Source: Torreya grandis (Eukaryota; Streptophyta; Pinopsida; Cupressales; Taxaceae). From it: a stretch of DNA of 64,000 nucleotides. The notes beneath the pieces are model-generated. The model was not told the origin of the DNA and made no database searches. It saw only the letters and a list, made by a program, of their open reading frames with translations. Positions 24,591 to 37,560 of this stretch are shown here, in pieces (within the stretch, counting starts at the first letter, position 1; each line of letters opens with the position of its first letter). Position numbers and translations under genes: made by a program. The stretch covers positions 4,608,001 to 4,672,000 of the forward strand of contig JARHVA010000021.1 in assembly GCA_037957365.1 (NCBI GenBank), given 5' to 3'.

Positions 24591-27500
24591 TGTTGATAAT
24601 TTGGCCTCCCAGATTTCAACCCCTCTAGTTTAAAACTTTACTTGTCATGTCCTCTAATATTGTGTATGGTCATCATATGCCTTGTAATTACTCAAAATAG
24701 CCTTTACAATTCTTGGTTATCATTGTTTAAGGTTGTTTTGATGAAATTAAGGTAAAAGCCATTTTGACCTATGTTTTATAATCACCTTATGGGAATTTAT
24801 AGCATGGTCAAATGGGTTAAATGGGGTTAAATGGTCTAAAGGGGTCATTTTGAAACATGATAATGGTGTCCATGTCATAGTACCTCCACCTCTAGTCTGT
24901 ACCATTCCTAGGAAGGTGGTAAATTAACTTTATAACATTCTATCCCACTCTCAAGGTATTTTATTACCCATTTTATAACATCTAAAGGAGGTTTTGTGAG
25001 TAAAAGGATAAATGTAAGATATAGAGAAGAGATGAAAACATCATAACATGTCTATACAAGTCAATTAGAAGCTTTAGAGGCACCTAACATATCATATTCA
25101 TCAATTTTTAGGTAGATTAGAAAGTTTCCATGGCAAAAATTAGAGGTTTTTAGTTGGTCTATACGAGTGTGTTAGATCAAGATCATGTTCAAAAACACAC
25201 ATGGATTCCCTTATGCCTCTCAAGCTTAGATCCATGCTTTGGATGGATTTTCAAGCCAAAAATTGATCCCCTTTCCCTATTGAGATCCTTGGCACTTCAA
25301 AAAAGCCAGTCATATTTGTGAATGGTAGATAGGAGAGAGAATGTGAGGACATAATATTTTTGGTAGATAAGGGGAACCTATATTTATTTCATTTTGTGGC
25401 ATCATTTCTCATATTTCCTTCCCCTCCTGTATGAACAATCACTAATAAGGTGAAGGGCTCATAGTGTCTTATCCATCTAGGCAGGGTTCCAATTTTCTTC
25501 ATTTTCTATGTTTCTAAGCATGATGAAAGAGAAATGAAAGGTTGGGTGAATTCTAAGTGGTTTTCAAAACCATTATACACCATTATCAAGACCCACTTCA
25601 CATATGTGAGCCACTAGGAGGTAAGAAATCTTTAGTTTAGGCAATCTATAGGTTGATAATAGTAGGGTTCTTGAATCTTCAAGGTTTCAATAGCTACAAA
25701 GTGTTAGTGAGATCTAAAAACCCATCTTAAGTATTTAATACAATGTATTTTTGATTACATGGGCCAAAAACCTACAAAGTAGTGATCAAATTTAGTTTTC
25801 ACATGTAGTCAATTAGTTTGGAGAAACCATTGGTAGACTAACCCTATTTAGACCTTAGAAAAGGTATTAACAGTGCTCAAGAAAATTTTAAGGGAGTGTA
25901 TAAAATTAAAACAAGATATGAGAAATATCTCAAATAGGTTTTTAACACCAACTAATCAAGGATCCATGGTTCCTCATCTCTAGGTCAACAAGAAGACTAT
26001 GTGGACTGAGTTGAATTGTACAGGGTTCAAAATCTTTTAGTCAGTGTTATAATGGTTATAGAATTGATTAATTTGATAGGTTAGTATCCAAACTTTAAAA
26101 GAGGGAATCAAAAATAGTAATAAATTTAGATTGATATTTAATCCAAGAGGTCACAAGTCCATGAATGTTTATCTTTCAAGATACCCAACTCAAATGTTGA
26201 ACATAAGGAGTCCTAACAAACCTATGCCAAGTGTGGATCTTATTTGGAGGTGTCTTGCACTAGAATGAATGACCAAGTTGATCAAGAGATAACCCATACC
26301 TCCAAGAAAATTTAAATGGATAATTAAATTCAAAATATTTATATGAGGTCATTTTTAGATCTATGAGAAGGGGTAGAGGTCTAAAAGGCATCCAAACTGC
26401 AAGAAGCTCTTAAAATGTATTCAAAGAACTTAACTACCACCTACATGATAGAATAAGAAAGAAATGTAATATGTGTTAGATGATTAAAATAAGAGTTTAA
26501 ATAGGTATATGCTAGTGAGATATCCCCCTAAATTATGTTTCCATGAATTAGTGAATTCAAGGTGCCAACAAAGGAGAAAATATGCACTTACAATTTAGGT
26601 AGACCCTAAGCTAGCAATAAAAGACCTAGTTATCAAATATGCACTTGTATGTGGGATGAATGAGAGTATCAAAGGTATTTAAAATGTCTAAAATACTTGT
26701 ATGTCATGTTATATTCATTTATTAAGAGTCAAAGTGCCATAAAATATAATAACCTTACTTATTATAGACACCCCTGTTAGACTCCTACAGGCAAGGTAAG
26801 GGAGTGTGTTGAACCCTACATATAAGTGGTTAATGAGAGATTAAAATTAGGGTATATGACTTGTTTTATAAATTTTCTCAATTTTTTTATTGAAATTTCT
26901 TATTCCTTTGAGATAGTAATAACTTAATGGCCTAATTAGGCCTATTAGGCCTAAACTAACATAAACAAGCCTAAACATAGAAGTTGAAGACTTTTGCATG
27001 TATAAGAGGATAGTATGAGGTTAGAAAAGTTTAAAAAGGTCTATGCATATATGGAGGTCATATGACTCATATTAGTCTATTCAGAACAATTTCAAAGTTC
27101 TAACAAGGATGGAGTTCATACTCACAACTTAGACAGACTTAATTACCACCTACATGTAGAGTGCCCAAGAAGAGTTTAATCATGTTTGAACCCTGAATAA
27201 AGGTGAGGTGAAAGAGTGAAAATATAGTCTCTAAATTTTTTCCTAAATTACTCAATTCCTTAATTTTATGGTTTGATCCTTTGAGACAAGATAAAACTTG
27301 AATGACCAAATTAGGCCTAGTTAGGCTTAAATAGGCAGTTCCGTGTAGGGTCATTAGTAAGAGACTTAAAGTGTGTTGAAACCTATAGGTAGGTGAAGTA
27401 AAATGGTGAAAATAAGTATCTTGAATTGTTTCCTAACACTTCTCAACCTTCATTGAGTACCTTGGTCCCTTGATATAGGCAAGAAAGATCTCGATAGCCT

Positions 27501-29748
27501 GATTAGGCTTACTAAGCCTAAACAAGCAATTCTAGACCTGTAAATAGAGGTTAAAGAGATTGCACATTTAGGAAGTGTTTAAGGTTGGGAAACAATATAA
27601 TATTGAGAATTATAATGTTTTAAATTAATTTTGGAGGTTTGGACTCAAAACATTTAGATCAAAACCAAGAACTAGACCACTAGGGTCAAACTAGCACAAC
27701 TCAAGAACCCTAAGCAGAGGTATCAAGGGTTTGTAAATAATTTAGAGAGATAAAAAGGAATAAAAACCATGGTAATTGATAAATAATGTTTTAATATACC
27801 ACTAGGATGTGTTGGATGATATAATTAAACATGTTTTTCTCCCCCACACCCCTTTTCTCTCTCTCAACCTCTCAAAATGCAGAATTTTGAGTCGAGTGCA
27901 ACTTTCTCAACATTGGAATTGTATGAAGAAGATGCATGGGGATCTCAGATTATAGGTAATATTAATTAGGTTTATATACTTCATATTCTTTTAATTTTTT
28001 TTATAGTTCAATCCATTTGGGCTATGAATAATCATTAAGAGGTCAAACATGTCTAGACCTACCTAAACCAATCAAAAGAACCCGATGGAGGAAAAATTGA
28101 GGAAATTACACTCAAATGCCCTAAATTATATTTTAATAAACTTATAACACCTATTTCACTCTGATGAGGTCCCATTTATGGCATTTATTATATGGACACC
28201 TATACGGATTCATCAGAAAATATATTTTTGTAGAGTTTTGGGAAAAAAATAGGGTTCTAAGCATGTTGAATAGTTTTAGATAATTGGTGAGAGTAGGGTG
28301 AAGTGAATTTCATATTTTCAAATAAAAATATTCCTTTATATTCTCTTTGAAATTCTTCTACAAGTCTAATCAAAAAGGTCACTCTAGAAAGGCTAGTAAA
28401 AGGTGACCTAGTCACCTAGATGGGTAGAGTTGCATGGTGTGTACTATTGAAAGGTATATATCATGATGTAAGATGATTATTAATACTTTAGAAACACTTA
28501 CTTATCCATACTTTAATTTTTTATGTGAGTTTCATTTTCATCTAAGTAACTAACACTATATGACTAGGCCTAATTACCTAATAGGCCTATTTGGCCGAAA
28601 AGGGAAGATGAGTATTGGCATAGAAGGATGTTAAGGGATTAATTTAAGGATAATAAATCCATGTAAATAAATAATTAAGGTGATGATACACACTTCTCAT
28701 GTCCATTATGGAGGATTTGGGTAGTTTCTTGAAACTAGTTAACGTGCAAAAGGGAAATGGGTTACTTAATGCTTTGTGGAGGCCTACTAGACCATGATGC
28801 CACCTTTGTAACTATCATAATGAGAGTTAATTTACCAATTTTGAGTGAAAATGATATTAATGGGTTTATATAATGTCTAATTATCCTCTATGACTCCAGT
28901 TCCATGCCCAAAAGCTCATTCAAGACCCCTAACTAGCCTAGGCAATGCATGGGGAAAGCATGGAGGGATGTTGGTAACTGTTGGTTGAATGAATGGTGAC
29001 CAATATGACCTATACATTCCAATTACATGCCACATTATTATTATTTATCTTTATCATGTCCCATAAAATGAGGCTTGATGGTCATTGTAATGATCCCTCA
29101 ACTAGGTATGATGAAACTCTGCCCAATTTATATCTTAAAAACCTTTTTAAATTAATAAAGGACTGTTTAAGATGTATTTAATGGAATTATTTTATATATT
29201 ATTGGTTATTTCATAAGTGGTAAAGTTTCATTCTCCTTTTCAGGACTTTGCCCTCACCTAGTTACTAGAATGCTATCCTATGCAAGTCATGTGATGTGCC
29301 AAAATGTCAGTGACTATCTTTGAAGGGTAATCTTGTTGATAGTGCCTTGAATGGACCTTTTATCCATTAATTTAAATTTTAATACATCCATTAAAGCCTT
29401 AACATGAATTAATTATGCTTAGGATCTCATTAGAAAATTATTTCAGTCACAAGTCCTTGTTTGGTTCATAAAGTGTTGATTGAGGATTAATTAGAGTGGA
29501 TAAGTCAATATTGGTGTATACCTCACTTATCTTAGATTTTAGTTCATGTTTTTCTCTCCCTTTTAACCCCAAAAATTTATTAGTCTTAGGAATTTAACTT
29601 AATTGATACACCATGGGAGCTAACCAGACAAACTAAAGGTTTAGTCCATCCAAAGTTAACCTATAGCCCTTAGACTAATCCCATATTACCCCAAACTTGG
29701 ATAAGTCTAAACAATCCTCTCTTGAGGGTGTAGTTTGGTGAATTAACA
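24591..29748 (+). repeat. 3' LTR (about 5.2 kb)
   Basis: Partner of 16674-21801, starting TGTTGATAATTTGG and ending GAATTAACA. In the first few hundred bases roughly 85-90% of aligned positions match by eye, and indels are frequent, so insertion is old. It keeps the three subrepeats with AGGCCTA palindromes (about 26809-26960, 27185-27330 and 27374-27530). Frames such as 27139-27354 and 28993-29181 are not shared intact with the other LTR. Confidence 0.85.
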
Positions 29749-29988
29749 CTAAAAATATAGTTTGGAACACATGACCCAATGAAATACTTTAAATTTAATA
29801 ACTATAAAACTTATAATCAATGGGTAAACTAGAGCCTTATGAGCCAATGGGTTGTTGAAAATGTCATGAGAATAAACCACATGGCTAGCTCTTTGAGATC
29901 ATAGAGATAGTCTTTATTTGTATTTGCATGTCTTTAAGTTCATTGAATAAATGAATCCTTATATTTTTATCATGTGCATGATTATAAT

Positions 29989-30626
29989 TTATAAGAATAA
30001 ATAATTTAGGGTATTAACTAAGACCAAGACAAATAGATAAAGCATTAGGAGTGAGATAAGATGATCTGGAAACATCATGAGACACAAAAGTAATAGGTTT
30101 TGTAGGAATAGTTGAAACAACCTAATGAGAATTATTAAGTAGAGGCATACAATTATTAGTTGGAACATTAAAAACACAAGCCTCACCACCTGATGTAGAA
30201 AGAAGCCTTTAGTAGGTGGATTAGAAACATTCAAAGGATTAGTATAATCACTTTCATTATCAGGTGTTGATTCCTTATCCAAAGCATTTTTTTGCACTTT
30301 TAAATTTTGAGTAATAATTATTCTTAGTTTTTAAGATTTTTCTTAATATTTATAAATAAAAAAATTATTTTAACTCTTTATTTATCTACAACATCAAATT
30401 TATGCATGTCATCAAAAGTATTATCCTCATAGTTATGTTCATAATTCACATGTTCATCATTTGTATTATCATTATCAATGTAAGGAGTAGGAATATCATC
30501 AATGTTAACCATTTCTATTTTTGAAAAAGTATAAATTAAAGGAAGTTGAATCAAATCACTAGTAGCACCACTCAATCTATGACTTTGCCCAATAGGGTTT
30601 GTAGGTCTAACTTTAATAATTGACAT
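29989..30626 (-). pseudogene. Minus-strand coding relic, Asn/Asp-rich, unknown family
   Basis: An 82-codon frame (30378-30626) starts MSIIKVRPTNPIGQS and becomes acidic and Asn-rich (EHNYEDNTFDDMHKF). A further frame (29989-30297) overlaps the region downstream; another frame there contains VVSTIPTKPITFVSHDVS followed by RSSYLTPNALSICLGL, which looks more protein-like. The order suggests one gene broken by frameshifts. No domain is recognised. The sequence upstream of the ATG is T-rich on the minus strand. It lies 240 bp outside the 3' LTR of the long-LTR element, so it belongs to older DNA into which that element inserted, or to another element. Confidence 0.35.
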
Positions 30627-33126
30627 AATATGTAATAATAGATATTATAAGAATCATACAAATAAGTAAGCCTAATTATAAACCAATAAGGAACACAATA
30701 AAACATGAAAAACCGATTAGAAAGATGAAAAATGAAAACCTAAAAGGTGAAGTATCAAGGAAAACTAGAAGGTTGGGTTGTTGATAGAATCAAACCATCA
30801 AAATATAAGAATTATATTTGAAATTTCAATGTGTATAATAACATATGATTAGATAGAAATCAATAGGTATAACCAAGATCCAAAAATCATATCTAAATGG
30901 TTAAATTATACCCTAGAAAGTGAGAGACATGGAAACCCTAAGGTTGATATATCTGAATGATTAAGGGGATCACCATAATTTTTTACTATTTAGTGACACA
31001 AGGGGTATATGCCACTATGGGATATCAAAACTAAGTGAATAAGGTAAAATATATGTAAATAAATAATTTTAGTAAATGAGACATGCCTAATGTGCTAAAA
31101 TGAAGAATTAAAGGCTTTAAAAATTGATAATTGAAAGACAAAATGAATGATATCAAGATGTGTGTGTGTGTGTGTGTGTGTGTGTCTATCTTATACAAAC
31201 ACTTAGATTATGTATCTGACTTATGAGACTTGAAACAAGCTTCTGAGACTATGTAGACTAAAACCTTGGAATCTTACTACAATGTGTAATATGACCAAAA
31301 TCATAGAACCCATGAATAATACTAACCAAAATCATGACTAATTATGGTAATTTTATACTTATATTTATTTCCTATTACAAATATGAAAATTTTTACTTTC
31401 TAAATATATATATTTTTGGGATGTTTCAATAAAGGTAGATGAATTTGATCCTAGCTTTGCTTTGTTGAATTTATGTTCGTTTTCCCCAAAATTTTCTCTT
31501 TTTTGACTTAATTATAAATGTCCACAATGTGGCAAGAATAGATCATATGTGCAAAGTTAGTGCCTAAGAACCTGTGAGGGTTTCAATTGCATATCCTACA
31601 TCTCAGAATCAAGGCTCAATGTATTTTTACTATTTCATTATTGATCCCGACCTAAATGAGAGAAAGGGATTCACCTCATCTCATAGAAATAAAATACAAA
31701 TGTATGGTTTGTTATGACCTTTGTTTGGTACAAGATGTGTTAGCACAATACTTGAATTTAAAACAAGGGAAAATAGGGCTATTTTAAAAACTCCTTGACC
31801 AAATGTGAATAACTCTAATAAGCCCTGATCAATATTTGTTTAGCATATAACTTGTAAGAGATCTAGATAATATAAAGAGATCTTGTAATTGATTTTAAAT
31901 GGATTAGGGTATATTTGTCTATATAGTATTCACAATTACATATTTTCACATATGATGACCATGAAAAGTATTGAAAACATCATTCAAGGCATGAAAAATT
32001 AGATACGATAAAAAAAACCAAAACATGTAGGTGTCTATAATCATGGGACTCACGATTATGGTTGCCCAAAATAATGAGATCCATGATTATGGTTAGGTCA
32101 CATAAAGTCTTAAAATAGAGATCAAGATTTATAGAGGATGATAGGATGGATCTTGATGTATAAAATTGAGAGATAAGAAGTGTTAAGAAGAAATTTGGAT
32201 GATGCAAGAATATAGAGGGTCTAATGTGGATGGAAAGTGTCAAAAAAAAGTCAAAATTACACAAATAGTCCAAGTCTGATAAATCATGAAAAAGACATAA
32301 TGGAAATGGATCTTTTAAAAAAAAATGTTTCTATACTAAAATAATTATTATCAAAGAATAAGTCGTCATATTTATCTACAAAACAAGATGAATGAGTAAT
32401 CATGTTAATACTTTGGTGGAAATTCTATTGTTGGTACATTTTATTAAGGGAGCCATTTTATCATAAAATATATATGTTTAGATTGAGCATAGATAAACAA
32501 TTATAGGTCATCTAATGTGTATCCATATTCATATTCATGAATAGTGATATTAACGTTGATTGATTCAAACAAAATGTCAATAAGCTAAGAAGTATTTTTG
32601 GTGGATTTCTTCTAAATATGAGATCTAGGCCTCAGGTTGGGAGTACTTTGGTCAATAAGGCTTTGGGAAAAATATTTTATTTGTATCTTATGATTGATAT
32701 CATCATGTTAATCATCATAAAAATCTATAAGGATAATGGAGTTATCCCAACTAGCTTAGGGTGACTAGTAAATCTTATGAGGGAATCAATGGGATAATTA
32801 AATATTAGGTATTCGGTAAAAGGTTCACAAGGTAGATTTTATATGTTGGGGAGATTGTAGACTATATTTTATTATAATTATATAAATTTATAATAGTGAA
32901 TTCCACTTTTGACCTTATGGATGGATTCTAAGTGGGGATATTTGATGCACTGGCATGTTAAATAATCTATGACCCTCATTTGATGAGTCTAAGGGCAGCT
33001 AAGAAATATTTTATAAAAGTAGAAAGTTGAAGATTTCATAACTTTAAAGCTAATTTTTCAAAGAAGTAAATTTATGGGGATCCAAATGCATCCCATTGGA
33101 AATTTTCATCTTCAATCACAACCTTA
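30627..33126. other. AT-rich sequence, no gene seen apart from a TG microsatellite
   Basis: No supported gene. The frame at 31980-32273 (minus, 97 codons) is hydrophobic, has no motifs, and lies in AT-rich sequence. Confidence 0.45.
31159..31185. repeat. (TG)n microsatellite, about 13 units
   Basis: An uninterrupted TG dinucleotide run in otherwise complex AT-rich sequence. Confidence 0.95.
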
Positions 33127-33360
33127 TGTTTCACCCATGTTTTTGTTTAGGTGATATAATAACAAATGGGTTGTCTATTAATAAATCAATCAATACATAA
33201 TTTAGACTTAGCTTTATTGTGTTAAAATTAGTAAACGTGTGAAAATAAGGTGTCAATTTTTAAATTGAATTGAAAGTGAAATAAATTTAAAGGAATAATC
33301 AAACTTATTATAAATTTCTGATTTTTGAATGCAGATATGGATTGTACATGCATGTATCTT
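33127..33360. repeat. Dispersed repeat R, copy 1
   Basis: From TGTTTCACCC the sequence aligns with 43812-43948 (shared TTTAGGTGA, ACAAATGGG, TATTAATAAAT, TAATTYA and TTAGYTTTATTGTG), then continues into matches with 56759 onward (AATTGRAAG, AAATAAAT, AATATTTCTRA type words). It may be an LTR of a minus-strand element. The right end is unclear after about 33,360. Confidence 0.5.
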
Positions 33361-35094
33361 ATCGTGTACCAAATTTAGAATATTATGTGTACAAGGACTT
33401 AAATAGTGCCTACGTTGATCATTCCCAAGGTGGGATGATTTATATCTAGGTTTGATCATTTTTCATGTCTTCCTCATTAGTTGTTTCATGTGCTCACCTT
33501 CATATTTTGATTTTTATGTTGTTGCTTCACAACTAGATGATGTGTCTATCTATACATGTATTTTTATAAATTAATGGATAGAACTTATTGATTTTTATTT
33601 CCAATGCTATTGATTTATCTTTTCATAAGATGTTATAAAAAAAAAATGGAATAAGTAGTTGGATCGAAAAACCATAAATGTCTTATGACTATGTATCTCG
33701 CATGTTAGAATCAAACCCCTCATAGTTAAAGTGTGGTGTGAACGGAAAAATCAATGTAGAATTTTACTAAACTTAGAAATGAATGACTAGAGATAAATTG
33801 GGAAATTATAAAGAGTCTCTTAGGTACTTATATGATAATTCTTGTATTGGAACCTATATCAAAATGCTCATATATTATTTTTATGTATAGGCTTCTCATT
33901 TAGGAAAAAAATGAAAAAACATATCCAAATATCGAAAGGACATGACCATGGGAAGAATATCCCATGAAAAAAAAGGACAATATCGGTGAGGCACCAATAT
34001 TTCCTAGGGAAGAATTGATGGATTGTCATCTTATCGAAATGAATAAATAAACCCAAATAGAGAAAGAAGAGAGAAAACATGCCCTTGGGTAGAAAATGAA
34101 CATGACTAAACAATAAATAGAGAAAATATGAGCACCAAAACATGAAAATAAGGAGAGAGACAAAAAACACAAATAATCATAAATAAACCTCTGGTTAAAG
34201 ATGATGACTCATATTCATAAAATAGAATTAAAAGCATTGTAATAACAAGGCTTGTACTAAAATAAGATGTCTACATAATGTTCCTACTTTGATGTGTATA
34301 TGTGAGTGATGAATGCATACATTAATTTAAAATGACACAAAATCAAATCATTGCCTTGAATTTCATAGGAATACGAATATAAATATATTTTTTTGTCATG
34401 TATCCATCCACACCTTTTTTCACTTCACAAATTTTATCATACCTATTAATAATGTCCATTTTCCAACAAGAAACCAATGTATTATCCACTTGATGTGATT
34501 GTTTGAAATTTTAAAATTGAAATTGAAAATTTTAAAATTTAAATGAGCATAGGAATAAATTCACTTACTCTATATGTGAACCGAATGTTTTCATAACTTG
34601 AAAAATAATTCATCTATACCACTTATTATGATCATTTTGATTCAATGTTTTTTAAAGTGTTAGACATAGTCTTTAATTCTTTGAGAGTTTTGTGAACCCG
34701 CCTCCTATTTATTGTTCAATGAAGGAGATAATATTTTGCTCCAAATGAAGCTTCCTAAATTTTATTTTTATTGAAGTAGAGTTACCATAATTTTATTTTT
34801 CTCTAAGTAAAGTTACCAATTGTTTTACGTAGTAGCCTTTTCTTAATAATGGTCTAAAAAATGCTCTGATATATGCCCCCATTTTGAGGTAGCAGATTGA
34901 ATAAATCTTGCCTATAATCACTCCTCAAAACAATAGAGTTATAATTAACATGTACAATAATATTGTATATAGATTATACCATTTTTAAAATTGCATGAAA
35001 CACATGTAATTATCATAAAATACTATATTCAAATCCCCATAGTAGTTTAAATATAGGAAACTATTCATCCCCCAAGTGTCATGTTGTATAATAT
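33361..35094. other. Degenerate AT-rich sequence, no gene seen
   Basis: A 100-codon minus frame at 33868-34170 is Phe/Leu/Ile-rich without motifs. Nothing else is supported. Confidence 0.45.
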
Positions 35095-35320
35095 GAATAA
35101 CATCATGCAAATCTCAATCCACAATATACTACTCTAGTGAGTATCAATGTCTTCTCACATTATAAAGATAACGTCATGTAAATCTCAATGTATATATACT
35201 ACTCTAGTGAATACAATATTGTATCACATAGGAAATATAACATCATGTAAATATTAATCCAAAATATATTACTCTATTGAGTATCAACGTATAGAAAGGT
35301 GTCCTCATGTAAGGCTCAAA
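35095..35320. repeat. About 70-bp tandem repeat, 3+ copies
   Basis: Units begin at about 35101, 35172, 35241 and 35303 with RTCATGYAAATCTCAAT, followed by TACTACTCTAGTGAGTATCAA. Spacings are 71, 69 and about 62 bp. The last unit is partial and the most diverged. Confidence 0.8.
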
Positions 35321-36530
35321 TAGGTGTGATGCATCCTCTAATGAAGTTGATGGTGGTGACCGTGGGCAAAAACATGCCCCATAGCAAAGATAATAGGAGA
35401 TATGGACTAGTGTCCATGTCACAAGAGATTCACTTAGAAAATTTTTCTCATATCATGTGTGTCTAAAGGGTATTAAACAATACCACTATTATTTATTTTC
35501 TACCACCCAATCCACCATTTTTAAGACCCCTAGGTATCCTTGGGTCCCATTAAAAAACCATTGAGTGTTAGAGATACCTCCAAGGTAATATTTTTTAGAG
35601 AGATATTAATACCTGTCTTGGTAATTTTATCTCTCATATGTGGGTGGAAAAATACACAATGTACATAAGTTTTAAAAGGAGTAAAAATACATATGTCACC
35701 ATCAACATAATTTTTTTTAAAGACAAACTTTCATAAGTATTAGTTATCATTAACTCCACACCCAAATAAACATAAATTAACACATTTTTAATTAACAAAG
35801 TAAATTACTAATTTAGATCAACCTAGAGTAGAATTTGTATGACATTCACCACCACATGGCAATGAACATTTTTCACTAGAACATGCCATCAAAACTAAGA
35901 TGCCCAAGGTTATACATTATAACATAAGCAAGCAACTAAAAAATAATATTATAATAGCATTAAATGAACATAAATATTCTTAAAATTAATTAAAAAAATT
36001 AGAGTGGTAAAAACTTAGTTAAAGAGAGTAAAAATTATACATCATTTGAAAACATTCATAAAAAAGTAGCAATTATACATCATTAGAAAACATTCATAAG
36101 ATATTAGGAATTTCATAACAATAAAAATAGGTTAATTTGCATTTAAACATAAATAATTAACAAATAACATCACTATCTTGTCCCCAAGAGTATCTTTTAG
36201 GATGAAACCCATCAGAGACACCCACAAAAATAATTTCATCAATATTAAGTATTAAAGCATAAAATAGATATAACATCATAGGGGTTGCCTCCAAGAGTAT
36301 ATTAAAGAATAAAACCCCTTGGAGTCACCCTTTCATTAGTATATTTTAAGTATCAATCATAAAAGTAAAAAAATAACTAGCCAACCATCACCAACTATAA
36401 CCCATAACCAACAATCACCAACCCATAGTGAACCAACTACGAATCAACATCATCACGAGGGATGCCTCCAAGACTAGATTATAATCCAAAACCATGTTGA
36501 AAACCCTTAGCAACCCAAATTTTATGATAA
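35321..36530. other. Degenerate sequence with a loosely repeated GCCTCCAAGA motif
   Basis: CCAAGAG followed by TATnTTA and a run of AAACCC recurs at 36184 and 36291 (107 bp apart), and CCTCCAAGAC recurs at 36468. No gene is seen. Confidence 0.45.
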
Positions 36531-37560
36531 TTATTTAAGTGACATAAACTTTAAAAAAAAGTAATAGAAAATATTTTGACAAAGGAAACTAATAAATTCA
36601 TTAAACATGAGAAGAAGTTGTTTGAGATTTGTTGTCATAATCTGGCATATGAAGTTTTTGTCACTAACCTTCAAATACCTAGTGTTGTTTAACAATTTGT
36701 TCAACTCTCCTACTTGGCTCTCTCTGATATATTCTTCATGTTCATGAAAAATTTCACTCCACTTACCCAAAAAAAATCACATTATCTTCCAACATGATTG
36801 TTCCAACCTTCGCCTTAAAATCATCAACTTTATGTTTCAATTTTATAACTCTTCCTTATATATTTGAGTGATTAACTTGAATTTTGGTCAACTAGTCATC
36901 CAATTTCATAGTGTGTGTTACTACATCTTACAAATTATCTTGGAACTTATCAAATTCCTCTTGAAGTTGAATATTGTTACTAGTCAATTTGGATAACTTT
37001 TGATTTAAAATAGTTTTCCACTTCATATATTTATATCCTTATTGTGTCATGCCATGCATATAGACAATAACAATGCAAAATTTGGAATATTTATGGACTA
37101 GAAATTCCATTACTTATCTTTGTTCAAGTGATTTTTGCATGATCATGATTACTAAAATAATCATCTCCCTAAATTTAGCATCCCTTTCAAACAAAATCAT
37201 AACACATCCAAAACCTATATAATAAATTTCAAATTATGATTTCCATTCCCTTATAATATTTACACCATGTCTTTTATATTTTCATCCTCCATAACTATAT
37301 TATTGGCTTGTCTATGCACATTTTAAGAACCCACATTAAATATAAGGACTTCTTCCATAATGGCATGCATATCTCTATGCATTTACCCCAAATCAATATC
37401 CATGAATTGTTTTTAAAACTTTGGCTCCTCAAGCTCTTCTTCAATTAGATCCAAATCTGGTTTTGATTGAGAAAGTTTCCTTATGGCCATGGCATTTAGG
37501 GTTTGTATGGAGATGTTCGTATCAGGTGAATCTTTCAAAATAAGGATTGTGTTAACATTG
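36531..37560 (-). pseudogene. Broken minus-strand gene for a coiled-coil-like protein, unknown family
   Basis: Read right to left, protein-like stretches follow each other in shifting frames. First is DSPDTNISIQTLNAMAIRKL and an acidic PDLDLIEEELEEPKF near 37,430-37,540, then MHRDMHAIMEEVLIF near 37,340-37,390. Next come QKLSKLTSNNIQLQEEFDKF and VIKLKHKVDDFKAKVG between 36,800 and 37,020. The last is the open frame 36531-36770 with KWSEIFHEHEEYIRE and QVGELNKLLNNTRYLKVSD. Heptad-like Leu/Ile/Val spacing and many Glu/Lys/Gln point to a long coiled coil of perhaps 300 residues in the intact state. No catalytic or zinc motif is seen. It could be the structural protein of an element, perhaps the one whose ends are repeat R, or an unrelated host pseudogene. 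Confidence 0.4.

Larger units (their letters stand above)
16674..29748 (+). mobile_element. 13.1-kb LTR retroelement with about 5.1-kb LTRs, pol not seen
   Basis: Two collinear direct repeats of about 5.1 kb (16674-21801 and 24591-29748) flank a 2,789-bp interior. Ends are TGTTGATAA (first copy mutated to TATTGATAA) and TTAACA, a near-perfect short inverted repeat. Flanking pentamers CTAAT (16669-16673) and CTAAA (29749-29753) agree at four of five bases, as expected for an aged target duplication. The plus orientation rests on the coding relic inside (21903-24102) and on ATATCATGC just after the left LTR, which may be a decayed tRNA-Met primer site. No protease, reverse transcriptase, RNase H or integrase motif is seen. 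By structure it resembles large retrotransposon derivatives (LARD-like), but with an unusual LTR-to-interior ratio. Confidence 0.85.

Noticed and set aside
31159..31185. TG run as a regulatory or Z-DNA element
   Set aside because: A simple microsatellite with no promoter or gene nearby, so only annotated as a repeat.
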